Of a DNA stretch of 64,000 nucleotides, positions 7,728 through 16,290 are shown piece by piece; the first letter of the stretch is position 1, and every line of letters starts with the position of its first letter. The position numbers and the translations under genes were made by a program. The notes under the pieces were generated by a model. It saw only the letters and a list, made by a program, of their open reading frames with translations, did not search any database and had not been told where the DNA came from. The stretch covers positions 230,878-294,877 of the forward strand of contig MKUW01000013.1 in NCBI GenBank assembly GCA_001899005.1, in the 5' to 3' direction. This DNA is from Chloroflexi bacterium 44-23. Its GTDB lineage: Bacteria; Chloroflexota; Anaerolineae; Anaerolineales; Anaerolineaceae.

Positions 7728-8363
7728 TTAGACGGAAGTGTAAGTGTAGGAAGCCCAACCACCCGGGATAGGAATCCCTTGACTGGTATAAACTTGAAAA
7801 TTAAAAGTGTGCTCACCCAAAGTTTCAGACCCAAAGGTCCATAAACCGTATTCGATCTTTTCTCCGGGCTTTACCGCTTTATCAACAGTCAACTCTAATT
7901 GAACGGTCGCTTCACCTTTAAAACTGGCTAATTTAATAGTCGACCCGGCATCCCAGGTCAGGGTTCCATTATTTTCGAATCCAATCGCCAGACCATAAAT
8001 TTCATTTGGCACGTAGATGCGTTTATTTTCCGGCCAGGTGGTAACGTATAATAATTTAGCGGATAGCGAAACAACCGGTGTGGCTGTATCAGCAATGGTT
8101 GTCGCAGTTGGGATCTCGGTAGGGGGAATTGGTGTTGAAGTTGGAGGTTGTGAGGTTGCGGTTGGTTGAGGGGTGACAGTCGGATTGAGCAGTGCTTCAG
8201 ATGTCATTTCGGAGCGCAAGGTTTCCACGGCTGCGGCAACAACCGCAGCTTGATCCAGGGTGGGAGAGATTGGGGCTGAAGGTGCGTTGCAAGCATTCAG
8301 AAGGATCAATATGAATAACAAAACTGCGAATAAACGACCATATGTAGAAATTAATTTGTTCAT
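7728..8363 (-). CDS. Lipoprotein with Thr/Pro-rich linker and NBR1-type Ig-like domain
   Basis: About 211 residues. An N-terminal lipoprotein signal ends in LLNAC, a low-complexity linker rich in Thr, Pro and Ser follows (roughly residues 65-100), and the C-terminus is one beta-rich domain resembling the Ig-like domain of NBR1-family proteins (FENNGTLTWDAGSTIKL, then KPGEKIEYGLWTFG). Such surface lipoproteins are common in Anaerolineae; the domain probably binds other proteins or polymers. No catalytic residues are visible. The ATG at 8363 is preferred over a GTG at 8372 because GTGAGA lies just upstream. Its function in this organism is unknown. Confidence 0.72.
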   Translation of the reverse strand: MNKLISTYGRLFAVLLFILILLNACNAPSAPISPTLDQAAVVAAAVETLRSEMTSEALLNPTVTPQPTATSQPPTSTPIPPTEIPTATTIADTATPVVSLSAKLLYVTTWPENKRIYVPNEIYGLAIGFENNGTLTWDAGSTIKLASFKGEATVQLELTVDKAVKPGEKIEYGLWTFGSETLGEHTFNFQVYTSQGIPIPGGWASYTYTSV

Positions 8364-8527
8364 AATTCTCACTTTGCTTTTTGTTAAATCGATCCGAATG
8401 ATACCATGAAATAACGTTAAGCTTACAAAACGGATTTACCGAAAAGAGCTTTGGATGGCAAATTGAGCAACAGTATTTATGCATTTATTGTGCGGTCTTT
8501 TGATAATACAACTGCAATTTCTAACTC

Positions 8528-9481
8528 TTAACCATTTATTTTAAGGCCGGTCAGCCCTAAGTTCAACATGTGATCAAGCGTTGCCTGCCAAATTTTGCAC
8601 AATGCTTGGGAAGCAGGTGCTTGAGGAAATTCTCTGGTCACCTGCGTACCCAGCCTGATTGCGCTTTGAATATGCGGATCGAAAGGTATTTCGCCGATTA
8701 ATTTGATATTTTCCTGCCTGGCAAATTGTTGGATTTCCAGGCTGCCCTGCGGATAGAGGTCTGCTTTGTTGATACATAAAACGGTTGGTATTTTGAAATG
8801 TTTTAATGTTGCAAAAATGCGCTTGAGGTCATGCAAGCCTGCCATACCCGGTTCAGCTACGATTAAAGCCATGTCTGCACCCACACAGGCTGCGATCACC
8901 GGACAACCAATACCGGGTGGACCATCGATGATCATTAATGGTGATTCAACGTGCTGAGCCCATTCTTGCGCTTTCTGTTTGATCAACGAGACCAATTTTC
9001 CTGAATTCTCTCTGCCTGGAAAGAGTTCAGCGTGAAAAATCATGCCGAATTTACCTTTTGATTGCAGCCAATTCCCTTCCAGTTGCTGGATCATGGCTAT
9101 GGCGTTCTGCGGACAGGTGTAAACACAGGCTGCACAACCATCACACGCGACCGGATCAACCCAATAGACCGTGTTATTTTGTGGATCTCGAAAGATGGCA
9201 TCATAACGGCAAACACGAACACAATCACCGCATCCCTCACATTTTTCTGAGCTAATCTCAGCCGTGGATGATCCCCAAAACTCATAGGTGGCCAGCGAAT
9301 CTGTCTGTAAAATGAGATTCAAGTTGGCTGCATCAACATCGGCATCTACGACTGTCAAACGTTTTTCCTGATTGAGTGATTCGCTCAGATGGATGAAAGC
9401 TGCACTGATACTTGTCTTCCCGGTCCCACCTTTGCCGCTTAAAATTACCAATTGTGGCGTTTGTGCTCTTGTTATTAACAT
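8528..9481 (-). CDS. MinD/Mrp-superfamily P-loop ATPase with inserted 2x[4Fe-4S] ferredoxin domain
   Basis: 317 residues. The deviant Walker A (LSGKGGTGKTS) is of the MinD/ParA/NifH class. Residues about 75-130 hold a ferredoxin insertion with two CxxCxxCxxxC clusters (CEGCGDCVRVCRYD and CDGCAACVYTCPQ). The switch block DGPPGIGCPV and the nucleotide-base region CINKADLYPQG follow. Proteins of this arrangement (COG1149) are found in anaerobes, often in pairs and next to NifX-like proteins, and are thought to act in Fe-S or metal-cofactor handling; the exact role is not established. It overlaps the related gene at 9475-10341 by 7 bases, so the two are co-translated and may form a heterodimer. 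Confidence 0.88.
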   Translation of the reverse strand: MLITRAQTPQLVILSGKGGTGKTSISAAFIHLSESLNQEKRLTVVDADVDAANLNLILQTDSLATYEFWGSSTAEISSEKCEGCGDCVRVCRYDAIFRDPQNNTVYWVDPVACDGCAACVYTCPQNAIAMIQQLEGNWLQSKGKFGMIFHAELFPGRENSGKLVSLIKQKAQEWAQHVESPLMIIDGPPGIGCPVIAACVGADMALIVAEPGMAGLHDLKRIFATLKHFKIPTVLCINKADLYPQGSLEIQQFARQENIKLIGEIPFDPHIQSAIRLGTQVTREFPQAPASQALCKIWQATLDHMLNLGLTGLKING

Positions 9482-10341
9482 ACTTGCTCCACAGCCAGAA
9501 AAGATTCAATAAAATCAAACATGGCGATGAAACGCTCCCTATACTCTGGCTGTAATTCAACTAAAGTACGGCCGGAGGCGATTCCGGCCGCTATGCTTTT
9601 ATCAAATGGTATTTGCATCAAAATTGGAATCTGTTTTTCAAGAATGAGCTGCTCAATGTCCGATTCATGCCCATCGGTGCGGTTAATGATTACACCTGCG
9701 GGTATTTTTAGATCCTTCAGGATGCCAAAAATCTGCAGCAGATCATGTTTACCAAACGGACTTGGTTCGGTCACCAGGATTGCATAGTCGACTGCACGTA
9801 GTGTTTCCACTACAGAGCAGGATGCACCGGGAGGTGCGTCCAGAATGACAACAGAATCCCGAGATAAACTCTTATATTTACGCATCTGGCGAATGATGGG
9901 AGTTGGCATGGGTTCGCTGATTTTTAAAACTCCGTGACAAAAATTGATTCCATCCGGTGTAATGCCACTTTCGATAATTCCAATCGGATTTGCTATTTCG
10001 GTGATGGCATCTTCTGGACAATTCCAGGTACAGCTTCCGCAGCCGTGACAGAGCTCCGGAAAAAGAACAATTTCATCAGCAGTTTGCGCGAGTGCATGAA
10101 ATTGGCATACTTCTACACAACGGCCACAGAGGGTGCACAAGTTGGTATCAATCTGGGGAATGCGTATTATCGCATCTTTTTGAGTTTGGATGTCAGGGTG
10201 TAGAAATAGGTGACCGTTGGGAGCTTCAACATCACAATCCAGGTAATGAACCTTATGCGATCCAACCAGACTTTTGGCCAGACTGGTGGCAATAGTTGTT
10301 TTCCCGGTGCCGCCTTTTCCACTCGCTATCGCTATTTGCAT
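9475..10341 (-). CDS. MinD/Mrp-superfamily P-loop ATPase with inserted 2x[4Fe-4S] ferredoxin domain (second of pair)
   Basis: 288 residues, homologous to its downstream neighbour. Walker A is ASGKGGTGKTT, the ferredoxin insertion carries CTLCGRCVEVCQF and CHGCGSCTWNCPED, the switch region is DAPPGASCSV, and the base-binding INRTDGHESD follows. The pair is encoded in tandem after a NifX-like protein, a conserved arrangement in anaerobic bacteria and archaea. The likely job is ATP-dependent assembly or transfer of an Fe-S or metal cluster; this is inferred from the Mrp/NBP35 and NifH relatives. The start at 10341 gives the Walker A almost at the N-terminus, as usual for the family. Confidence 0.88.
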   Translation of the reverse strand: MQIAIASGKGGTGKTTIATSLAKSLVGSHKVHYLDCDVEAPNGHLFLHPDIQTQKDAIIRIPQIDTNLCTLCGRCVEVCQFHALAQTADEIVLFPELCHGCGSCTWNCPEDAITEIANPIGIIESGITPDGINFCHGVLKISEPMPTPIIRQMRKYKSLSRDSVVILDAPPGASCSVVETLRAVDYAILVTEPSPFGKHDLLQIFGILKDLKIPAGVIINRTDGHESDIEQLILEKQIPILMQIPFDKSIAAGIASGRTLVELQPEYRERFIAMFDFIESFLAVEQVC

Positions 10342-10357
10342 AAATCTCCTTACGCGA

Positions 10358-10699
10358 TTAAGGCTGGAAAACCGGTAAAAGACTCTGAGAAAACAATTCC
10401 ATTGCCTTTTTTAATGAGTCTGCTGCACCGGTCAAAATGTACATTTCGATGTGAGCGGCTTTGAGAGCTCGGGAAGCATGCGGTCCAAAATCGCCGCTAA
10501 TCACTGCATCCGCTTTCTGGTCAATCACGAATTGAGCGGCAGCCACACCGGCACCGCCGGATTGATTCGCTCCTGGATTTGGAAAAGCTTGCCACTCGCC
10601 AGTGGCTGAATCTACTTTTATCAACCATGCTGCCCGCCCAAAACGTTCATCCGGTGATCCTTCTAATTGGTTTGATTTGGCGGAGATGATTATTTTCAT
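10358..10699 (-). CDS. NifX/NifB-C-terminal-like dinitrogenase cofactor-binding family protein
   Basis: A 113-residue protein with the NifX-type fold: MKIIISAKSNQLEGSPDERF opening and the DERFGRA motif, then a GGAGVAAAQFV helix and a DAVISGDFGPHASRAL segment. Family members bind FeMo-cofactor precursors or other Fe-S clusters. Outside nitrogen fixers they accompany ferredoxin-type MinD ATPases, as here. The ATG at 10699 has AAAGGAA upstream and matches the usual family start; a longer reading to 10759 adds an unrelated tail. It is the first gene of the three-gene minus-strand unit. No nitrogenase gene is in the window, so a general metal-cluster role is more likely. Confidence 0.85.
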   Translation of the reverse strand: MKIIISAKSNQLEGSPDERFGRAAWLIKVDSATGEWQAFPNPGANQSGGAGVAAAQFVIDQKADAVISGDFGPHASRALKAAHIEMYILTGAADSLKKAMELFSQSLLPVFQP

Positions 10700-10866
10700 A
10701 AAATATTCCTTTCTATTTTTCGATGTCAGGCTGAAGCAGCGCCGGTAATTGCTCGGCAACTGGATGCGGGCCGTAACTTTGAGATTGGATTCTAAAGCTC
10801 TTCACTTTGTGGAGTGGATTTATCAAAGATTGATAACCTTTCATGTATTCCGGTCATTTTGTCAGT

Positions 10867-10881
10867 TAACATATTATGTTA
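10867..10881. promoter_or_regulatory. Palindrome TAACATATTATGTTA in the divergent intergenic region
   Basis: A 15-bp perfect palindrome (7-base arms around a central T) lies in the 635-base gap between the nifX-like gene (minus) and the FecCD-type operon (plus). Its core ACATATTATGT recurs at 11055-11065. The two sites are 186 bp apart and lie where a shared regulator could act on both units. The regulator is not identified. I see no coding or riboswitch signal in the rest of the gap. Confidence 0.42.
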
Positions 10882-11054
10882 CCTAAAGGTTTCTCCACGA
10901 AGGCACTGAAGATCTTAATTCACTCTTTTATCGAGATCAGCATTCCTGAATGGTTGGCGATTTTCAGAGCTTGTTTTGGTCTTTTTTCATGAAACTCACA
11001 TGAGAATCCTATTTGATTGAGATCATTATCTATATGTGCAATAAATGACGAAAG

Positions 11055-11065
11055 ACATATTATGT
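11055..11065. promoter_or_regulatory. Second copy of the ACATATTATGT palindrome core
   Basis: An 11-bp palindrome identical to the core of the site at 10867-10881, about 270 bp before the binding-protein gene at 11335. Recurrence of the same AT-rich palindrome in one gap suggests an operator pair, but AT-rich palindromes also arise by chance. Confidence 0.35.
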
Positions 11066-11334
11066 AATTTATATATGACTCTTCAATAATTGTACCTCAA
11101 TTTACTTTAGAGCAGGCGCATGTAGCGTTTTGACAACCTGCAACTAACGATGTTCAGCAATCAATCTTCCCAAAGTCAATATTTTGCCTTTACTAATACT
11201 TGTGTCCTATTTATAATTACTCAATAAATGAGTAGTCAAAAACGGAGTAGGTGCGTTGGCAATCTCTTAATTAATCAATCTTGAAACTTGCTGAACCGAT
11301 ACCTGTTCATAAATTAAATTTTGAAGGAGAAGAA

Positions 11335-12537
11335 ATGAAAAATCACGGAATTCTCGTTCTTTTTGTTTTATCAATCATGCTCTTGAATGCAGCATGCAGC
11401 CCTCAGACTGCCACAGTGACCCCCAGCCAAGCAGCCGTAACTCAGGTACCTGCCGAACCCACACTTGTGAGCAAATCGCCGGAGTCAATGGCTACTGAAC
11501 CAGTTGAGGCTGGTGGACAAACCATTCCAGAGGTAAATCAGTCTTTCACTGTCAGCGATGCCCTCGGCCGTGAAATCACCTTTGATAAAATCCCCGAAAG
11601 AATCGTGTTGGTGGGTAAAGCGCTATTTATGGTGGCAGACGCCATTTATCTCTTTCCCGAAGCGGGGCAGCGCATTGTGGCGTTGGGTTCCGCCTCGCAA
11701 GGTAGCGCCGAATTTCTACCGGTTATCGACCCTAATTTTAAAGATAAAATCCATTTGGAATCGGAAGTGGGCCCGGAACAGATCGCTGCTGTCCAACCGG
11801 ATTGTGTTATTTTGAAAAGCAGTAATGCGGAGAAGTTAGGAACTCCTTTGGAAATTCTTGGAATTCCGGTGGTTTATCTTGATTTTGAGACCCCGGAGCA
11901 ATACCAACGTGACTTAATGACCTTGGGGCAGTTATTTAACAACCCGGAGCGGGCAAAATTTTTGGATGATTATTATCAAAGTAAATTCGCCCAGATAAAA
12001 TCAGTTACTTCATCTTTGGCTGAAACTGATAAGCCAAAAACGCTGATCCTCTATTACTCCGATAAAGACGGCGCAGTCGCTTTTAATGTGCCACCTTTAA
12101 GTTGGATGCAAACTATTCAGGTGGAAGCAGCCGGTGGATATCCAGTTTGGAAAGACGCCAATCTGACCCAGGGATGGTCGAAGGTTACCTTGGAACAAAT
12201 TGCTGCTTGGAATCCGGAGTATATTTTTGTCGTTTCCTATGCCAAACCAGCAGTAGATGTTGTTGACATCCTTAAGGCAGATCCCCAGTGGCAGCAACTG
12301 GAAGCGGTTAAAAATAATAAACTCTATCCTTTTGCTAGCGATGTTTATAGTTGGGATCAACCAGATACACGCTGGATTCTTGGATTAACATGGTTATCAG
12401 GAATTTTGCACCCGGATCTTTTCCCTGAATTGGATATAATTGGACAAACACAAGAATTTTACCAGGATTTATATGGAATTGATCAAGCGACCTTTCAAGA
12501 ACAACTTGAACCTATGTTGCGAGTTGGCATGAATTGA
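11335..12537 (+). CDS. Metal-chelate-type (BtuF/FepB-like) solute-binding lipoprotein
   Basis: About 400 residues. A lipoprotein signal (lipobox LLNAACS) and a short Thr/Pro/Ala linker are followed by a class III binding fold: DALGREITFDKIPERIVLVG, then GPEQIAAVQPDCVI, and EQIAAWNPEYIFVVSY near the end. These are hallmarks of binding proteins for cobalamin, haem, iron-siderophores and, in some relatives, molybdate or tungstate. The ATG at 11335 has a GGAGA site and starts directly at the signal peptide. It is the first gene of a four-gene run with a FecCD permease and ATPase. The ligand is not determined; the NifX/MinD genes next door make a metal plausible. Confidence 0.87.
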   Translation: MKNHGILVLFVLSIMLLNAACSPQTATVTPSQAAVTQVPAEPTLVSKSPESMATEPVEAGGQTIPEVNQSFTVSDALGREITFDKIPERIVLVGKALFMVADAIYLFPEAGQRIVALGSASQGSAEFLPVIDPNFKDKIHLESEVGPEQIAAVQPDCVILKSSNAEKLGTPLEILGIPVVYLDFETPEQYQRDLMTLGQLFNNPERAKFLDDYYQSKFAQIKSVTSSLAETDKPKTLILYYSDKDGAVAFNVPPLSWMQTIQVEAAGGYPVWKDANLTQGWSKVTLEQIAAWNPEYIFVVSYAKPAVDVVDILKADPQWQQLEAVKNNKLYPFASDVYSWDQPDTRWILGLTWLSGILHPDLFPELDIIGQTQEFYQDLYGIDQATFQEQLEPMLRVGMN

Positions 12538-13568
12538 ACTCAGACCAGGTTGTGAATGGAATAAATTCCTCGAATAACAAGATCAGCCGCAGGCAAGCGT
12601 TGTGGTGGCTGACCTTGTTATTATTTCTGGTCCTCGGTTTTTCATTTTTTCTCGGACGCTATCCCAGTCCTGGATTCATTAAGATTGAACGCCTTATGAA
12701 CGATTCCCTGGCGCAATCATTGGTTTTTAATTTGCGGCTTCCTCGCCTGTTGACAGCCGCGCTGCTGGGAATGGCACTTTCAGCCGCCGGTGTCATTTTT
12801 CAAATGATTTTTGGCAACCCGTTAGTAGAGCCTGGATTTCTGGGTGTCTCGCAAGGAGCATCATTTGGTGCTGCCTTGAGCATTATTTTCTTTACCCAAT
12901 CTGCCTGGGCAGTGCAGACATCTGCAGCCATATTTGCTTTCCTGGGACTTGGATTTTCCTATTTCCTTGCTCGCCGCGTACATTATGGTGGCTGGGTATT
13001 GCGATTGATTTTGGCTGGTATTGCGGTTTCTGCGTTATTTTCCGCAGGGTTGGGTGTATTGAAATATACAGCAGATCCTTTAAGCCAATTGCAAGAAATT
13101 ACATTTTGGTTGTTGGGAGGTTTGTGGGGGTTAACCTGGCCCAAATTCTTATCCATTTTGCCTGCTGTGTTTATTGGATTGTTTATTGCTTACCGCATGC
13201 GCTGGCGTTTGAATCTGCTTTCACTCAATGATGAGACTGCCTTTTCGCTGGGTGCTGCCCCGGGCCGTGAGCGTACACTCGTACTGGTGGCCGCAGTTAT
13301 AGCCACTTCAGCGGTTATTTCTGTCGCTGGCATGGTCAGTTGGGTTGGGTTGATCATTCCGCATATCAGCCGGCGCCTGTTTGGCGCGGATGCACGCTTT
13401 GTTTTACCCGGCTCAATGTTGATTGGTGCTGCTTTTACTATTCTGTGTGACGATCTTGCTCGTGTTTTGTTTGCCGGTGAAATACCTCTGGGTATTCTTA
13501 CATCATTAATTGGAGCTGCTATTTTTATGGGTTTGATGATCCAAAAGCGCGTTTTGGTGCAAAGATGA
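12534..13568 (+). CDS. FecCD/BtuC-family ABC transporter permease
   Basis: 344 residues with about ten hydrophobic helices. It shows typical FecCD features: LRLPRLLTAALLGMALSAAG after the first helix, FGNPLVEPGFLGVSQGASFG, and the ATPase-contact region near AGMVSWVGLIIPHISRRLFG. It forms the membrane channel for the chelate captured by the lipoprotein upstream. It overlaps the binding-protein stop by 4 bases and the ATPase start by 4 bases, so the three are translationally coupled. Confidence 0.93.
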   Translation: MNSDQVVNGINSSNNKISRRQALWWLTLLLFLVLGFSFFLGRYPSPGFIKIERLMNDSLAQSLVFNLRLPRLLTAALLGMALSAAGVIFQMIFGNPLVEPGFLGVSQGASFGAALSIIFFTQSAWAVQTSAAIFAFLGLGFSYFLARRVHYGGWVLRLILAGIAVSALFSAGLGVLKYTADPLSQLQEITFWLLGGLWGLTWPKFLSILPAVFIGLFIAYRMRWRLNLLSLNDETAFSLGAAPGRERTLVLVAAVIATSAVISVAGMVSWVGLIIPHISRRLFGADARFVLPGSMLIGAAFTILCDDLARVLFAGEIPLGILTSLIGAAIFMGLMIQKRVLVQR

Positions 13569-14344
13569 CCACGGCAGCCTTATTAAATTTCAACCAGATT
13601 AAATTTACCTACCCAATCGGTAAATCTGCTGTGATGGAATCACTGGACCTCGAAATTCTTTCAGGGACGGTGACGGCAATATTAGGCCCGAATGGTGCTG
13701 GGAAGACAACATTGCTGCACCTGGCGCAAGGATGGTTAAAACCACAACATGGACAAATTTTACTCAACCAGCAGGCGTTATCAAGCTTTAGCCGGCGTTC
13801 TCTGGGGCAATGGATAGGGCTGGTTCCGCAAGCTGAACACATTCCGTTTGAATATTCTTTGCTGGAATTTGTGCTGCTCGGTCGGGCTCCACACATGGCA
13901 CCACTGGCCATGCCAGCACAGGCCGATTACGAAATCGCCATCGAAGCATTACGGCAGGTTGGCATGTATGAATTGCAAGAACGCTCGATATTAAGTCTTA
14001 GCGGTGGTGAAAGACAATTGGTGTTGGTTGCGCGTGCTCTGGCACAGCAGCCCAAATTGCTGCTTTTAGATGAACCAACTTCACACCTGGATTTGAGTAA
14101 CAAAGGGCGCCTGCTCAATCTTTTGCGGGAATTATTAGCAAAAGATGTAACCATCTTATTCACCACACATGAACCTGAAGTTGCATCGGCTTTGGCCACA
14201 CAATTGGTGCTGATGAAAAAAGGTGAGATTTTAAAAACAGGACCGTTTTCAGATGTCTTTACTAGCGACAATCTTTCTGAACTATACCAATTACCAGTAT
14301 CAGTGGCTGATATCTCTGGAAGAAAAGTTGCTTTATGGGCGTAA
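13565..14344 (+). CDS. FepC/BtuD-family ABC transporter ATPase
   Basis: 259 residues with Walker A GPNGAGKTT, Q-loop LVPQAEHIPF, signature LSGGERQLV, Walker B LLLLDEPTSHLD and H-loop FTTHEPE. It matches metal-chelate importers in length and motif spacing. It overlaps the permease by 4 bases and the following NTPase gene by 10 bases, so all four genes form one operon. Confidence 0.93.
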   Translation: MTTAALLNFNQIKFTYPIGKSAVMESLDLEILSGTVTAILGPNGAGKTTLLHLAQGWLKPQHGQILLNQQALSSFSRRSLGQWIGLVPQAEHIPFEYSLLEFVLLGRAPHMAPLAMPAQADYEIAIEALRQVGMYELQERSILSLSGGERQLVLVARALAQQPKLLLLDEPTSHLDLSNKGRLLNLLRELLAKDVTILFTTHEPEVASALATQLVLMKKGEILKTGPFSDVFTSDNLSELYQLPVSVADISGRKVALWA

Positions 14345-14868
14345 TAGAGACACCTCTGGATTTGCTGAAGTATTATCATGCAGCAGCGCGCGGTACAATC
14401 CTGGTTATTAGTGGTTGGCGTGGGGTGGGGAAAAGCAGATATTGCCAGCAAGCCGTTATGCAGTTCTGCCAGGCTGGGATAAAAGTATCAGGAATACTTT
14501 CACCGGCTCGCTTTGAAGATGGGCATAAAACGGGCATATTTTCACAGGACATAGCCAGTGGAGAAACTCAGTTGCTTGCAAGCACAATCAAGCAAGAAAT
14601 TATTGGCGTACGCCTCGGCCCTTATTTTTTTGATGCAGACGTGGTTAAATGGTCAGATGAATGTATCCGTAGAATTGAAAGCGGTGATCTGGTGGTCATT
14701 GATGAGCTAGGTTTTCTCGAATTTGACCGGCAGGATGGATTGGTTTCAAGCTTCGAAGTATTACGTAAGAAGCATTACCAGCTTGCAATGGTGGTTATAC
14801 GTCCCGAATGTGTGGCAGCATTTTCAAAAATGAGCTTTGACTTCGATCTGATTGAGATTGATGCTTGA
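14335..14868 (+). CDS. THEP1-like nucleoside-triphosphatase linked to the ABC transporter
   Basis: 177 residues. A P-loop (GWRGVGKS, residues 27-34) lies near the N-terminus, with a GILSPARFEDGHKTGIF segment and a Walker B-like LVVIDELGFLEF. This matches the NTPase_1/THEP1 family, which hydrolyses several NTPs in vitro and has no firm cellular role. Overlap with the ATPase gene shows co-expression with the chelate transporter. Related NTPases occur next to molybdate and cobalamin uptake genes, so a role in metal or cofactor supply is plausible but inferred. Confidence 0.75.
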   Translation: MGVIETPLDLLKYYHAAARGTILVISGWRGVGKSRYCQQAVMQFCQAGIKVSGILSPARFEDGHKTGIFSQDIASGETQLLASTIKQEIIGVRLGPYFFDADVVKWSDECIRRIESGDLVVIDELGFLEFDRQDGLVSSFEVLRKKHYQLAMVVIRPECVAAFSKMSFDFDLIEIDA

Positions 14869-15090
14869 AAGTATTTTCCGTTCCAATGAATGTCCAGATC
14901 TTCTTCCAATCATTGATCATTTTGGGATAGGATTGGAAGGTTTAATGCCAGTAATTATATGAATATTCAAGCTTCAAGGTACAAGGCCAGGCAATCTATG
15001 ACTGATAAGTTCTAATTTGATGAAATATTTCTATATTGATTCTTTAATTGAAACCGATGACAACTGATTGATTTATATCATTACGCGCTT

Positions 15091-15884
15091 CGGCTATACC
15101 ATCGAAAGGCGGTATTAGGGGATGAAATAACATTGCTCAATGCAAGCGAGTCGTAGGGTGTGTTTGTAACGCGCAACATCTTAATGTTATCAATAATTGG
15201 CGCATGGGCGAAGCATCCGCGCTGGGTGTGTTTTTTCAGGACAGAATGGTTTCCCGGATGCTTCGCCCTTACGAAAGATCTCATGCGAAATAGACATCAT
15301 GCCCCTCGGAAGGAAAGCCATTGACTTTTTTTCTCAAGTAAGTTCGTAACGCACCAAACTATCACTGCTTTTTGTTATGAGCAGATTCGGCTATACCGCC
15401 GAAAGGCGGTAATAGGAGATGAAATAACATTGCTCAATACAGACGAGTCGTAGGGTGTGTTTGTAACGCGATACATCATTATGTTATCAATAATTGGCGC
15501 ATGGGCGAAGCGTCCGCGATGGGTGAGTTTTTACAGGATGGGATGGTTCCCCGGATGCTTCGCCCTTACGAAAGATCTCATGCGAAATAGACATCATGCC
15601 CCTCGGAAGGAAAGCCATTGACTTTTTTTCTCAAGTAAGTTCGTAACGCACCAAACTATCACTGCTTTTTGTTATGAGCAGATTCGGCTATACCGCCGAA
15701 AGGCGGTAATAGGAGATGAAATAACATTGCTCAATACAGACGAGTCGTAGGGTGTGTTTGTAACGCGATACATCATTATGTTATCAATAATTGGCGCATG
15801 GGCGAAGCGTCCGCGATGGGTGAGTTTTTACAGGATGGGATGGTTCCCCGGATGCTTCGCCCTTACGAAAGATCTCACGCGTAA
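15091..15884. repeat. 297-bp tandem repeat, about 2.7 copies, with internal inverted repeats
   Basis: Copies start at 15091, 15388 and 15685 (the CGGCTATACC mark), exactly 297 bp apart; the third fades out near 15884. Copies 2 and 3 are almost identical, copy 1 is more diverged. Each unit has outer inverted arms (GGGCGAAGC.TCCG against CGGATGCTTCGCCC) about 50 bp apart. Copies 2 and 3 also have a hairpin ACCGCC-GAAA-GGCGGT with a tetraloop. No convincing reading frame runs through it. The 14869-16290 gap otherwise holds only AT-rich sequence and one weak 91-codon ORF that I do not accept. It may be a MITE-like or REP-like element amplified in place. Confidence 0.85.
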
Positions 15885-16290
15885 GAATCATGATACCCCA
15901 AGGGGAGTTTATTGAGCAGAAACTGTTTGTTCATTTTACGAAATTATATTTGAAGAGTATCTCTTATTGTTTAATGCATTTAGAGAATAAATTTAATGCT
16001 CGGTTTGTTCCGGAACCTGCTTTTCAGGCAGGACAAACTAATGATAAACTTAACCCTATGAATGATAAGAAGAATCTTGCAGAAGGTATGCAAGAATTAA
16101 GTGCGGATGACTCATTATCCTTTACCTATCTTCTCGTTTATGAATTATTTCCAACTGCTTTCTAAATGGTTCCAATGCGCGCTGGATAGATTCTTTAATA
16201 ATTACAACATAATTAATCACTGAAACTAGCAGCGATATGGCCGGATAATTAGTTTTACTTCAATGCAGATTTCTATGGAAAGTTATGCTC

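Noticed and set aside
15091..15884. CRISPR array
   Set aside because: Only three long units, no 25-40 bp repeats with unique spacers and no cas genes.
15081..16165. Short ORFs in and after the 297-bp repeats, including a 91-codon ORF at 15890-16165
   Set aside because: They follow the repeat or AT-rich sequence, lack a credible ribosome binding site and show no recognisable domain.
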